The notes beneath the pieces were generated by a model, which made no database searches, was not told the DNA's origin, and saw only the letters and a program-made list of their open reading frames with translations. A DNA stretch of 64,000 bases, from positions 16,124,753 to 16,188,752 of the forward strand of contig NC_085876.1 in NCBI RefSeq assembly GCF_034702125.1. Reading direction: 5' to 3'. The position numbers and the translations under genes were made by a program. The DNA comes from Engraulis encrasicolus. Lineage: Eukaryota; Chordata; Actinopteri; Clupeiformes; Engraulidae. Each line of letters opens with the position of its first letter. The stretch's first letter is position 1. Positions 45,968-56,289 of this stretch are shown piece after piece.

Positions 45968-48858
45968 TAGTGCAAGCAATGGGTGACAAAATCGCTCACA
46001 AGGTGATACAAGCATGAAAATTGGCACAGGTGTTCATTAGGACATGCTTATCAATATCAGGGGTGGAGGCACTCAAAATTCCATGTTGCATAGCAACGGT
46101 TGCTAGGTAAAGCATTTCCCTTAGCAACCAGCATCAATTATGCAGTTTCTAATTGATTTTGTGGTATTAAGGCATATGTACCCTGAACCATTGTCTTAAA
46201 ACCACTGTAGCAATGCTGAGAAAGGCTCCATATTACAAATATGCACCCTTTTCCTTACAGTAGCAACCAGCATCAATGAAAACAGGTTCCGAGCAATTAT
46301 GTGGTATTGTGATGTTTGAATATTGACCGTGTGTCCTAAAATCACTACATGAATCCTTCAAGAGGTTATACATTAGCAACGTGTGACAATGGCCCCTTTG
46401 ATGTCATTTTGTTTCCATTTAAGTCAATTATGTGAAAAATACAATTTACACTTCAATTTACTTTTTGAAGACATAGTCTCAATATGGTTTACATGTCTCA
46501 GTACACATCAGGCCTGTCTTTATCTTTCTACATGAGCCTAGTAAAGCCACCAGACTATTCAGAGGTCAAAAACTGTACATTTAGGCAAGACATGCATACA
46601 GGAACACACTTAGGACAGTGCTCTGTTGTAAATTGTAACCTCTTCAATTCATACAAACATTCGATCCATACATAAGATGGAGAGCTGTGCAAAGACAGGA
46701 AAGCTGAAAGGAAAGCAATCCAAGTTGGTTCCTCTACATCAGGACAGTTTTGACCATGGGGTGGCCAGGTTGGGGCCCATTGAAATTCTGCTACTTGGAA
46801 ATATAACAAGTTCATATTCTGGTTCTGGGCATCCTGTGTGGTGTCGCATTGAGAGCAATGGTATTAGAATAGAATAGAATAGAATAGAACAGAAAGCCTT
46901 TATTGTCATTATACAAAGTATACTGAGATTTGAGCTTCCCTACGAGGTGCACAGTCCTTTATACTGTAGATGAACACAGTCCAGTAAGTGTAAGTTCAGT
47001 GTAGTGACAGCTTTGGGGAAGAATATTCATTTCAAACTAGGCTAGTCTGTGTGGTGTTGAGCGGTCAGTGTGGTGTCCCATTGATATTAATGTAAATATA
47101 GCATACGCATATAGCATAAGCATATCTCATCATGCATGCAAACTTACAATACATTCAGACTATTAGCTGTGCAACTGACTGTGACTGTGTTAGACTGTGA
47201 ACACTATGGAAACCAATTTCAGTCTTTTGCCATAGCTGATGTTTGTGAGATCTGGCAAAATGGTGAAGGTTTTGGGAAGAATGTGTATGGTCTTTAAACA
47301 CCTTCATCTATGCCTGGGTTACTCTTGAACAATGCTCAAGGAACATTTCACTCCTCCCCAGGATTGTACAGGTAGCTGTTAATACCTGCTGGGCATTGCT
47401 GCCTGTCGCACCTCCTCCGGTGCCCATGAGTCAGCGAGAGAAAATTAGACTTGTGACACAAACACATTTATTTTATCAATTACTAGACAAACATAGGGAA
47501 TACACATTCATAATGCATAAGTATCATCTTCAGTTCTTGAGGTAGGGTATAGTGAGGATTCATATATTTCTCTACAGTTGTTAATGTCACACCTCCCTAA
47601 GAGATGGTCAAGGTGTGAGTTCTGTGATTCTATCTCAAGAAGGCTTCTCTAAACAGTTGCGATCCAATGACTCCCACTCACCAAGGCTATCCTGCCACAG
47701 CATATCAAGAGGGCAGTTGGCTATTGCTATGCAGGCATGTAGTGTCGTATCAGCAGTTGTCCTCTCTGGCTGAGTGGGGATGGACTGGCTCAGCACGGTG
47801 GAAGGTTCTTTGGTCAAATTTGCCTAAAGCCAGTGCAAATTGTCCAGAGTTGCTGAAGTGTTCTTGATAGAGCAGATGTCAAGACTATGTGTTTATGCGC
47901 ATCTCAAATGCACTGACTACACAAAGCTGACTGTAAGAAAACAATGCCTTTGGCAGTGAAATTCTGCCAATTGAAAATGTTTAAATTCTGTCTAGCTATA
48001 GTCAATAGTAATCGATAGTAGAAATATTATAGCCTAGTGTTATATAGAAATGAAAAGTTTGGTAGGCTACGTTTAACTTTGTGAATACAATGTACACTCT
48101 GTAGAGGGGTTTAATATTATTAACCTGAAAAGTATAGGGAGAAACACATGTCTTTGCATTCCAAATACTATCTGTTGTCTTGAATGTAACTTATCTTTAA
48201 CTTGACATATAATTAGGCCCTTCAGGTTGAAAGAATGTCCCAGTCATCGTAACAAAAATAATAGTCCATTTAGTTTTGGATATAATAATGAATAATACTG
48301 GGGTAAGCATGAGGATCACTGTCAGATGACACTTCTCAACACAGCACGTATGTATCATGTACTATACTGTATGCATTCTTTCTTCCTGATTTTTTTTTTT
48401 TGCCTGGTCAGTTGGCAGTATTTGGTACATGTATATAAAGATAGGCCTAGAGACATTTGTAAAGCCAGTTTCACTTGACATGATTTTAAAAAGACATTAT
48501 CATTTAACATGGAATTATTCACATAATAACAATGATTTTGGGTGGATAAAATGACATAAGGGGTCATTATGGTACATATGTGCCATATAACTTCTTGAAG
48601 CATTGCTACAGTGATTTTAGAACAATGTCTCAGGGCACAGATGCCTTCATACCACAAAATCAATCAGAAATGGCATAATTGATACTGGTTGCTAGGGAAA
48701 GTGCTTTACCTAGCAACCGTTGCTAGGCAACATGAAATTCTGGGTGCCTCCACCCCTGATATTGATAAACATGTCCTAATGAACACTTGTGCCAAGTTTC
48801 ATGCTTGTATCACCTTGTGAGCGATTCTTCCAGTATTTAACACCCATTGCTTACGCTA
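45968..48858. mobile_element. 2.9-kb element with ~290-bp terminal inverted repeats (TAGTGCAAGC ends)
   Basis: The left end tagtgcaagcaatgggtg matches the reverse complement of the right end tagcgtaagcaatgggtg. Inverted similarity continues with small indels to about 46255 on the left and 48575 on the right. It is flanked by aaa (45965-45967 and 48859-48861), so a 3-bp duplication is possible. The interior has no ORF with a recognisable domain. It shares the subterminal phrase gatacaagcatgaaa with the foldback arrays at 56-61 kb. Confidence 0.88.
46865..46990 (-). repeat. LINE/SINE-type 3' end with (TAGAA)n tail
   Basis: A pentamer run (46865-46894) is followed by aaagcctttattgtcattat, a common 3'-end signature of fish LINEs and their SINE partners, read on the minus strand. 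It is nested in the 2.9-kb TIR element. Confidence 0.6.
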
Positions 48859-49376
48859 AAAGATCAAACTAGCTTTCAAAGTGGCTAGTGAGACTGAAAG
48901 CTCTGATCTCCAAAAAAGATAGCAGTACAATTTTTTTGTAAGGAAGTGCTAGCACTGCCTATTTGTAGGCCTATTATGACCGTAAGCAGGTTTTCGAGAG
49001 ATGTATAATGCCATGATATCAGCTAGCGACTTTTCAGCAAGCCAACTAGCGACTTCTAGCGACTTTTGGCAACACTGAGTCAAAGAATATGACTGTGTAT
49101 AAGTGCAATCAAAGATGGCAACCTGACCAAACTGTGTGTGTGTGTGTGTGGACAATAATGTAGTCAATAGGTGGATATAAATTGAATCGTCATGTCTAAA
49201 CTCGGAGAAGAGTAAAAATTATACCACAAACAAAATCGGGAAAAAGTTGAAGAAAAAAAAATCCAGGACAAATATTTTTTTCCTGGACATTTGGTGAATT
49301 TCCAGGACTTTCAAGGACTTGAAAGCACATCTCTAAATTTCCAGGTTTTCCAGGACGTGTGGGAACCCTGATGTAC

Positions 49377-49756
49377 TGATAACGCTCAAGAGTCAAGGAG
49401 GTCTGCAGCAACCATCCAGGGGCGTTGTTTTCATCTGTTCAACCACGGAGCAGGTTATTCAGAGGAATATGAGAATGAATGGTGGTCACCCTCCCCGTGG
49501 CTGTGGAATCATAAAAAATGTTGTTGCCCAAGTTTTGGCTGAAACGGAGGGCAAAACACTTTTCCCGCAGTTACACGGTCATATGTTTGACACATGTGCT
49601 GAGACTAACCATGTTCATGTTCTGGTTAAGATGACATCCTCGTTGTTTTGCAAGGTTAGGTTTAACCACTTTGCAAGGAGAAAGACTGAGATGGCCCAGA
49701 ATGACAAGCTTGTGCGCAAGCATTTCATTAAGCTTATTCATTTCTATGGGCAATAG
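49377..49756 (+). pseudogene. P-element-type transposase, C-terminal end, 3' half
   Basis: This continues the frame interrupted at 35948: LITLKSQGGL, then GCGIIKNVVAQVL, then KVRFNHFARRKTEM and LVRKHFIKLIHFYGQ before a TAG at 49754-49756. The closing RxxHFxxR and RKxxxKLxxFxGQ pattern is the usual C-terminus of P/THAP9-type transposases. Together with 35410-35948 about 300 residues remain, without the N-terminal DNA-binding and first catalytic parts. Confidence 0.85.
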
Positions 49757-49771
49757 TGGAAGGGTTGTGTC

Positions 49772-50050
49772 TGTGCTGTGTTGTACATATGTTGGTGTTG
49801 TACATATGCCTGTGTTGTACATATGTCTCTGTGTGTTCATGTATGCTCTTTTTTACACGCATTTTCCTTTTTTGTGCATCTTTGTAAATAAAAAAAACTT
49901 TCAGTGTCTCATCCTCCCTCTCACTTTATACATGTAGTGTCTATAGTGCTGTGTTGTACATATGTTAGTGTTGTACGTGTCTGTGTGTCCATGTCTGTTC
50001 CTTTTAAATGTGTTTTCCTTTTTATGCATTTTTGTAAATAAAAACGTTCA
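49772..50050 (+). terminator. Duplicated 3' untranslated region with two poly(A) signals
   Basis: A unit running from tgctgtgttgtacatatgtt to tttgtaaataaaa occurs twice about 150-177 bp apart, with indels. AATAAA signals lie at 49887-49892 and 50037-50042. It follows the P-type transposase stop directly, so it is probably that gene's 3' end. Confidence 0.7.
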
Positions 50051-50138
50051 ATGTCTCCTCCCTTTCACTGAACAGTCAATCTCACTTTGTATTCTGCCGC
50101 TGCAAGGTTTTTAGAAACGAGTCTCAGCATTTCTTTTG

Positions 50139-50335
50139 CCCTTGGGTTATTATTATACAGGCATGCTTTTGGTTTGCTGTAAGTCGGCACTTACACACGT
50201 GACTTAAGCTAAAGCCATAAAGTGACCTGTTTCCACTCCTCTTTTGCCCCTGGTTATTACAGGCATACTTTTGGTTTGCTTTAAGTCGGCACTTACACAC
50301 GTGACTAAAGCTATAGCCATAAAGTGACCTGTACT
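50139..50335 (+). repeat. Two-copy ~102-bp tandem repeat
   Basis: Copies contain gcatgcttttggtttgct (50161) and gcatacttttggtttgct (50263), each followed by aagtcggcacttacacacgt and ccataaagtgacctgt. Confidence 0.92.
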
Positions 50336-50685
50336 GCTCTCCAGTCAGTGTTGTCTCTGGTTCGGTCCTTCCACCACTACCATATAGATGTCATAAAATC
50401 AGTTCAATTTCAATCAGTTCGATGTTAACTTAATGAGTGGTTATGTTTTACAACCTTGAGGTTTTTTTGTGTTCATTGTATTTATGTGCGTATGTGCCTT
50501 ATATATGTCTTATTTATGTCTGTGATGCGTGCATGTCTGTGACGTTTGTGTCGTCCTGTCCCCACTCGGGGCCTGCACCTTGCCGTGGTGAGTGGGCTTT
50601 AAAACGAACGCGGGCCAGATTAATTATGAAACCCTCTGTCGAAATTATAACAATGTTTTTCGTCTGTTGTTTTCTTTTAGAAGAG

Positions 50686-50728
50686 ATGGGGCGATGCCTT
50701 GCTTGTGGCCAGTATTTTAAACACTTCA
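50686..50728 (+). CDS. Possible first coding exon of the SGNH gene
   Basis: A pyrimidine-rich acceptor tttcttttag ends at 50680. An ATG at 50686 encodes MGRCLACGQYFKHF with a CxxC pair, and a strong donor gtaagt follows at 50729. A further candidate exon ends before gtgagg near 51479. I could not join either to the ATG-led ORF at 51677 without a stop, so the link is a guess from spacing. Confidence 0.25.
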
Positions 50729-51676
50729 GTAAGTACTCTGCTGTTAAGGGGTTTTAAGGGAGGACTCGGGGTTTAAGACAATTCTTATCTTGTCGCTGCA
50801 GTCCTTTTTGCAACATTCCGATGATATCCCATAATTCCACTCGGGGGTATAAATTCGAACAATCGGGCATTTGACAGTCTTTTCGTGCTTCTGAGAACGG
50901 TAGGAAGATGACACAATGTATGTCGCTGCAAGCCAGGCATAACAAAACGTACACTTTGGGAAAGTGTTCGTATTGTCTCTTCTATTACTACTGCAATAAC
51001 TGTTATCGTCGATTAAATACGGGGATGATTTATGGCAAGATTTATTTCAAGTGCATGTGATGGATATTACACTCGATACGACTGTGCAACAATAGCTGGC
51101 GGGAAACTGCGTTGTCTCGACTCGAGGTAGCATACACGTGCTCCTGGAATGCTAACTTCAATGTGGACGAAACATTTATAATTTGTCATGTCGTTACATG
51201 TGATTTAGCAAGATCTCATTACCACAACTAAGGTAATAGTAGTTCACATGCATGTAACAATATGGCGTGACACTATGTCTGTCACTGGACACGAGCATGC
51301 TGTCAGGCTGCTACGGTCAGCCTTACGACCGCACGTTTCCCTCCAGCTATGTTGCAGACTCTGTTTGCAGTCAACCTACAAAACCTTATCTACAACCTAG
51401 TAAATTAAACTGATGTTGCTCTCTGTTCTGTTCAAGTTTCAGACAGATACTCGCAAACTCAAACTCAAAGCAAGAGGTGAGGTTTTTTAATAACTGCTGA
51501 TAAATTACTAGTTAAAAAATGGTCTCTTCTAGCTAATTTGCTGCATAACGTGTTTTTTTTTCACATTGCTTTACATGCAAGTCAAACCAAAAAGCACTGT
51601 GAAAACTGAATTGAATGCCGAAGCCCTCTGACCTGTCTGTTATTTTTACGTCTTGGTTTAGAAATCGATAGCAGAG

Positions 51677-52231
51677 ATGGACCAGACCAGAAGACCAGCT
51701 GTGTGGATCGTAGGGGACAGCTACATCCGGCGCGCGTCTGAGAGGGCAAGGGTAAGTATTGGGAAGAACTTAGACCTGCCGGTCGATATAACATGGTTTG
51801 GAGTTGGAGGCCTGCGATGGGGGTCCTTTGTGTCTAGGTTGGACTCCCTGTTGTGCTCCAGACCTGCCCCAGATGTGATAGTTGTGCATGTTGGAGGTAA
51901 TGATCTAGGAAAGGTAAAAGGGACTAGATTGGCTAGCACGATGAAATGGAACTTAGGTCAGGTGCATGAGAACTACCCCAACCTTAAGTTAGTGTTCTCT
52001 TGCATTACAGAAAGGCGCGTGTGGAGGTGTGGGCGTCCCTACCAGCTTAATCATCAGCTTGCCTTTCTGAATAATGTCATGTCCGCATTTATGGGGTCGT
52101 TAGAAGGAGTTTCAATTCGGCACCCTGAAATTAAGCACAATTGGGAGGGGATGTTTTTAGCTGACCGGGTCCACCTGACGGACATAGGACATGACATATT
52201 TAACAGAAACCTCCAGGGGCGCATCAGAATG
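51677..52231 (+). CDS. SGNH/GDSL-type hydrolase domain protein
   Basis: From the ATG at 51677 (preceded by gcagag) the frame shows the four SGNH blocks: VWIVGDSYIRR with nucleophile Ser15, FGVGGLRW with the block II Gly, VHVGGNDLG with oxyanion Asn75, and LADRVHLTDIG with Asp163 and His166. No signal peptide is visible. Unspliced, it stops at 52246 (189 aa). An excellent donor aatg/gtatgt at 52231 suggests splicing into downstream repeat exons. SGNH domains of this kind occur in CR1 ORF1 and in tyrosine-recombinase retrotransposons, so it may be domesticated or transposon-derived. No reverse transcriptase lies adjacent. The substrate is unknown. Confidence 0.8.
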
Positions 52232-52339
52232 GTATGTGATGTGTAGATGAGAAATAATGATTCTGCATTTTTCTCGACTGTGGTGGGAGTGTGGGAAGGG
52301 GATTTTAATATTCGTCCCCTTACTGCACTCCCACTGCAG

Positions 52340-52349
52340 CCTTCCACAG
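52340..52349 (+). CDS. Possible 10-nt microexon
   Basis: The sequence ccttccacag is bounded by actgcag and gtctgg. It would shift the phase from 0 to 1 and join the SGNH exon to the first repeat exon in frame (Pro-Ser-Thr-Gly). This is an inference from phase alone. Confidence 0.2.
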
Positions 52350-52427
52350 GTCTGGCTGCACAACTTTCCTGTGACAAGTTAAGTATTACCCCTCATGTTG
52401 TTTTTATTTTATTTTTATTTGTTTAAA

Positions 52428-53040
52428 TGGTACATAGTGTTATGTACACAAGTATATGCTATTGTAAACAAAAATAATCACATACTCTGTATAGCACCAT
52501 AAACTGTGTTGTAATGGTACATGCACTTATGTCTTTGTTACTTTTTTTTTTCATGCACTACACCACAGGACCGAGCCACCCTGACGCCACAGACAACACC
52601 ATAGACGACGCCACAGGACTGAGCCACCAAGATGCCATAGACGACGCCACAGGACCGAGCCACCCTGACGCCATAGACGACGCCACAGGACCGAGCCACC
52701 AAGATGCCATAGACAACGCCACAGCACCGAGCCACCAAGATGCCATAAATGGTACGTAGTGTTCTTATGTACACAAGTATATGCTATTATAAACAAAAAT
52801 CATCACATACTCTGTATAGCACCATAAACTGTGTTGTAATAGTACATGCACTTATGTCTTTGTTACTTTTTTTTTTCCTGCACAACACCACAGGACCGAG
52901 CCACCAAGATGCCATAGACGACACCACAGGAACGAGCCACCCTGACGCCATAGACGACGCCACAGGACCGAGCCACCAAGATGCCATAGACGACGCCACA
53001 GGGCCGAGCCACCAAGATGCCATAGACGACACCGAGGGAG
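52428..53040 (+). repeat. 325-bp tandem duplication of an intron-exon cassette
   Basis: Unit 1 (from ggtacatagtgtt) and unit 2 (from ggtacgtagtgtt at 52751) share the intron text acacaagtatatgctatt, the T-rich tract, the acceptor and the 36-bp coding repeats. Exon starts are 325 bp apart (52569 and 52894). Confidence 0.93.
52569..52751 (+). CDS. Repeat exon A (12-residue GPSHxDAIDDAT repeats)
   Basis: It is preceded by a T-rich tract and caccacag, and followed by donor gtacgt. It is 183 nt, in phase 1-1, so it can be skipped or duplicated without a frame change. It encodes about five imperfect copies of GPSHQDAIDDAT. Acidic, His-containing and probably disordered. The whole intron-plus-exon unit is repeated 325 bp downstream. 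Confidence 0.55.
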
Positions 53041-53069
53041 GTACCGAGCCAGCCTCCTGCGATCTATGA
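52894..53069 (+). CDS. Repeat exon B and predicted C-terminus
   Basis: It has the same acceptor context as exon A (T-rich tract, caacaccacag). It encodes four copies of the GPSHQDAIDDAT repeat, then GGTEPASCDL and TGA at 53067-53069. It joins exon A in frame through matching phase 1 boundaries. A poly(A) signal lies 370 bp downstream. Confidence 0.55.
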
Positions 53070-53438
53070 TACGGTACTTAATATTTTGCATTATATTACA
53101 CTTTGCTGGCATTTTATCCAAAATGACTGTAAAGCAAATATCCTCACATTCTCAACAAAACACATCAGTAAGCTGGCTTTAAATATGTTTTTACTCTGCC
53201 TATACCTGTAATAGTATGTTTGCACTATGTACATGTTGCCTTAATTTCATTGTTTTTTGTATTTATAGTTTTTGTATGAAATGTTCTTTCATGTACTGTG
53301 CTTTCATGTACTGAAGATGTACACAGCACCAGCACTCAAGTGGGCTCTTCATCCAGGAACTGGGCCAACATTGATGCTGCTGTAGGCGTCACCTGCTGCC
53401 GATGACCATCTTCACAACATTGCAATTTTGAAACTCTC

Positions 53439-53444
53439 AATAAA
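53439..53444 (+). terminator. Poly(A) signal AATAAA
   Basis: It follows the SGNH/repeat-exon unit by 370 bp in the same direction, in a ctcaataaattaaaa context. It fits as the 3' end of that transcription unit. Confidence 0.5.
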
Positions 53445-53654
53445 TTAAAAAATGTAACGGCCCACAACTTTCTGGTTCTTAAATGTTTCTGCAATATTGG
53501 TTCACACATTAGCAACATAAACTGGGGGGGAGAAATGCCAGACAAATGTTAAGATTTGAAGTAATGCATTTATTTGGAAGCTTGGGGAGGAATGTTGCTA
53601 AAGAAAGAGGAAGGGTTTAAAAATATATATATATTCTTGAATCTTGTCCAAGAC

Positions 53655-53672
53655 CGGGAGGGGGGGNGGGGA
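53655..53672. other. Poly-G run with one undetermined base
   Basis: Position 53667 is n within a G homopolymer, so the assembly is uncertain at this spot. Confidence 0.95.
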
Positions 53673-53838
53673 TTTGATGATCAGCCATGATGGTCATGGC
53701 TTGCAAGCTTCGGCTGGATGACGAGACCTTTCCTCAACTTCCATTGGCTTGTTTCTGTTAAAGGAAAGTTTATTTAATTGGTTTGCATGTCATTTGTAGA
53801 TGGGTTTATGTATACATAACAGCTGTGAATACCGCAAA

Positions 53839-54016
53839 TGGGTCAAAGACGTCCAACATGTCCTTCAGTGAGATTTTTTTAAAATACATTTTTTTGGCTT
53901 AGCTTTCATGCATTCACTTTTCAAAAAATGTTTTGAAATTTCATATTTTCAGTTAGAGTAAGCAAAAGCATCTGTTAGCACTGAAGGACAATGTCGTGTT
54001 GGACGTCTTTGACCCA
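53839..54016. mobile_element. Palindromic MITE (TGGGTCAAAGACGTCC ends), 178 bp
   Basis: The left arm tgggtcaaagacgtccaaca is followed by tgtccttcagtg. The reverse complement of the right arm gives the same text with a 5-bp insert. Arms of about 35-40 bp surround an AT-rich loop. The TSD is not clear. Confidence 0.85.
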
Positions 54017-56254
54017 AATGTGAACAATGTCCCAAGCCAAGGGGATTAACTTTGTGTGGCAGACAGACGATGTTTTTCGCCAATTGGCAGATGTTTAACA
54101 ACGTGAAACTGTGCATTCGTGGGCTCTTGTCATTGACCTCATTGGCCCTCTCACAGCTCTCCATTGCAGACTTCGACAATAGTTTTCTGCCAAATGCTAA
54201 GCTGACATAAAAGCACGTCTGCCGTACACAGCTTGGTTTGTCTTAAATTGCCGTTACATTACAACATGGTGAAGTAAGTTAGATGGATCAAACGCCATTC
54301 GGTTGGCTCATGTTAGCCGCTAAGCTAAATAATAATAAAAGTTATGATGGGCTATAACAACCCCTTCAAGATTTCGTTGACCTTAAGTACCATTGATTAA
54401 TATGATGTATTGGTATTCACCATACGTACCGATCACAAGTTCCTTTTGGACCTGTGGTGGTAAGTGACAGGGTTTCGGTGTTGACAAGTTTCAGAGCTGA
54501 AAACGGGTTTCAATATCTTGACATGGTATGACACCGAGCCGGCATAGTAGGTGTTTTTGGATTGGCTGGCGCTGTCAGCGATGTCGACCTATCGGAAATG
54601 TAGCTCAACGTTGCCAAGGTGATTATTTCACTTCCGTATTTTGGAGGCGGAAGTAAATCAGCCGCGGTTGCATTAAAACCGTTGAATGGAGTTCTATGGA
54701 ACCACCTTCTCCCCTTATGTAGACCTCCTTGGTCCCGGCTCATCTAGACTTCTATTTGAATTTCAGTCTTCTTAAATACAAACACACACATTACTTATTA
54801 CAAAAGCAGGAACATGCCGTTTCAAAGCAGGCATGAAAACAGGTCAGGGGTGAAAAAGGTGAGAAAGGAGCGGCGGGGCCGGTCGGCGCTTGCCCGTCAG
54901 CGGCGCGCGCGCATGTGTGGTGTGCAGTGGCGTTTTTTGGGGGATGGTAATGTATAAGAGTCATACATGGTCCCCAAATTTAGCCCCCGGGCCTGAGTTT
55001 GACATCCCTGGCTTAGTCGCATAAAGGTGGAGAAGGCGGTGTCTGTGGATGGGAACAGAAAACTATATCGTTTCAGAAAGGAGGGGTTGGTGTATGGCAT
55101 TTCTTGTGTGTTTGTAAAAATGTATTTTGTGTGTCTAATCTCTAGTTATACATGAAAGTGAACTAACATAAACTGATGTATCTATTCTTTCAGGAACAAG
55201 GACAAGCAGCCGATTGAAGAGGTGCAGACATTTGTGGATGCCATAAGAGCTGTGGCCACACATGCAAATCCATTATTTCATTTAACTTTATAAGTAATTT
55301 CTATTTAACATTTATTTAATTTTAAGTGATTAAGGACACGATGATGGACATGTCACACAAGTTTTGTTTAAATCAGAGAACTTGAGAAACTGACTCTTTT
55401 TTTTTTTTTTTAAGAAAATGGAATTTCTGGGAAATCTTATATCAACAATACACACTCTCATACTATATCTATCTTCATGTCGTACCTTAAAGAAAGTGAA
55501 ACTCCTGAAATGAAACTCCAACTCCCTTCGTTATTGTGACACAGCACACAAGTGCACAGTGCGCACAATGAAATTGCATCTATGCCTCGCCCGTGCAAGG
55601 GGGTGGAGCGGCGGAACGGTACCATCACAGTGGGTTTACATACAGTGTTGAATCTCGCCCTCCAACCCGTGCCTGCAGTTCACCTAGGGAGCGCTGTCGA
55701 GACAGCAGAGCTCATAAGGCTGGCGCTAATAACTTGACATTGTGCTCGCTGTCGGCTGAAACTTGACAATATTACTGTAAGTTCTGAGAAACCAATGTGG
55801 ATTTCAATTAAATGTACAATAACCTGGGAGTTATGTCCTTCTGATTTCCTACAGCTTTGGCATTTATGAGTCAGGCTCCGCTAGCATCTTGCTAACAAAA
55901 TTGCTTTACGGCCGTCGTGATCACAGCAATGCAGCCGGCCGACCAATCCAAACGCAGTGTGTGAAGCCACTCGTGACGTCATATTGATAATAAAGTCGTA
56001 TTTTACAAAGATCCAGCGAGTTTAAACATTCAAACTAAGTGCGGTTTGAAAGGATAATCTATCCTGCCTTTTGGAAAAATAAATTGAAACGATGATACCA
56101 ATTCTCTCCCAAAGCAATGGCAGCATCGTGGTTGAGCTCCATGGGACCCCATTCATTTCAACAGCCTCTGCGCTCCTTGGCGCTCCTCTGCGCTGTCTGG
56201 ATGGCGCCACTTAGAGGACAGTACCACCCGGAAAAAGTAGCGAGATTCCTCTCC
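54017..56254. other. Non-coding stretch with repeat fragments
   Basis: At 54970-55010 the sequence gggcctgagtttgacatccctg is the right end of a widespread fish hAT-like MITE (CAGGGATGTCAAACT ends); the left end was not located. Segment 54745-54830 (tcttcttaaatacaaacaca onward) is a partial copy of 62690-62765 inside the hAT-like element there. Short open stretches near 55020-55100 and 55195-55270 look exon-like but match no family I know. Confidence 0.4.
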
Positions 56255-56289
56255 TAGTGGAGCAGCTACAAGGCCAATATGGCAAGAAT

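Larger units (their letters stand above)
35949..49370 (-). mobile_element. CAGGG element copy 2, inverted, swollen to 13.4 kb by nested insertions
   Basis: The left end cagggttcccac is at 35949 and the right end gtgggaaccctg finishes at 49370, both flanked by atgtac (35943-35948 and 49371-49376). Backbone blocks matching copy 1 (29093-30892) in reverse are 35949-35960 plus 36352-36415, then 41982-42060, 43761-44323, 44864-45193, 45730-45967 and 48859-49370. Subtracting the inserts leaves about 1.77 kb, against 1.80 kb for copy 1. It interrupts the P-type transposase frame. Confidence 0.93.

Noticed and set aside
52538..53121. Minus-strand ORFs rich in WxxGGS repeats over the 36-bp repeats
   Set aside because: Antisense shadows of the repeat exons. 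The plus-strand reading has matching splice phases and a terminal stop.
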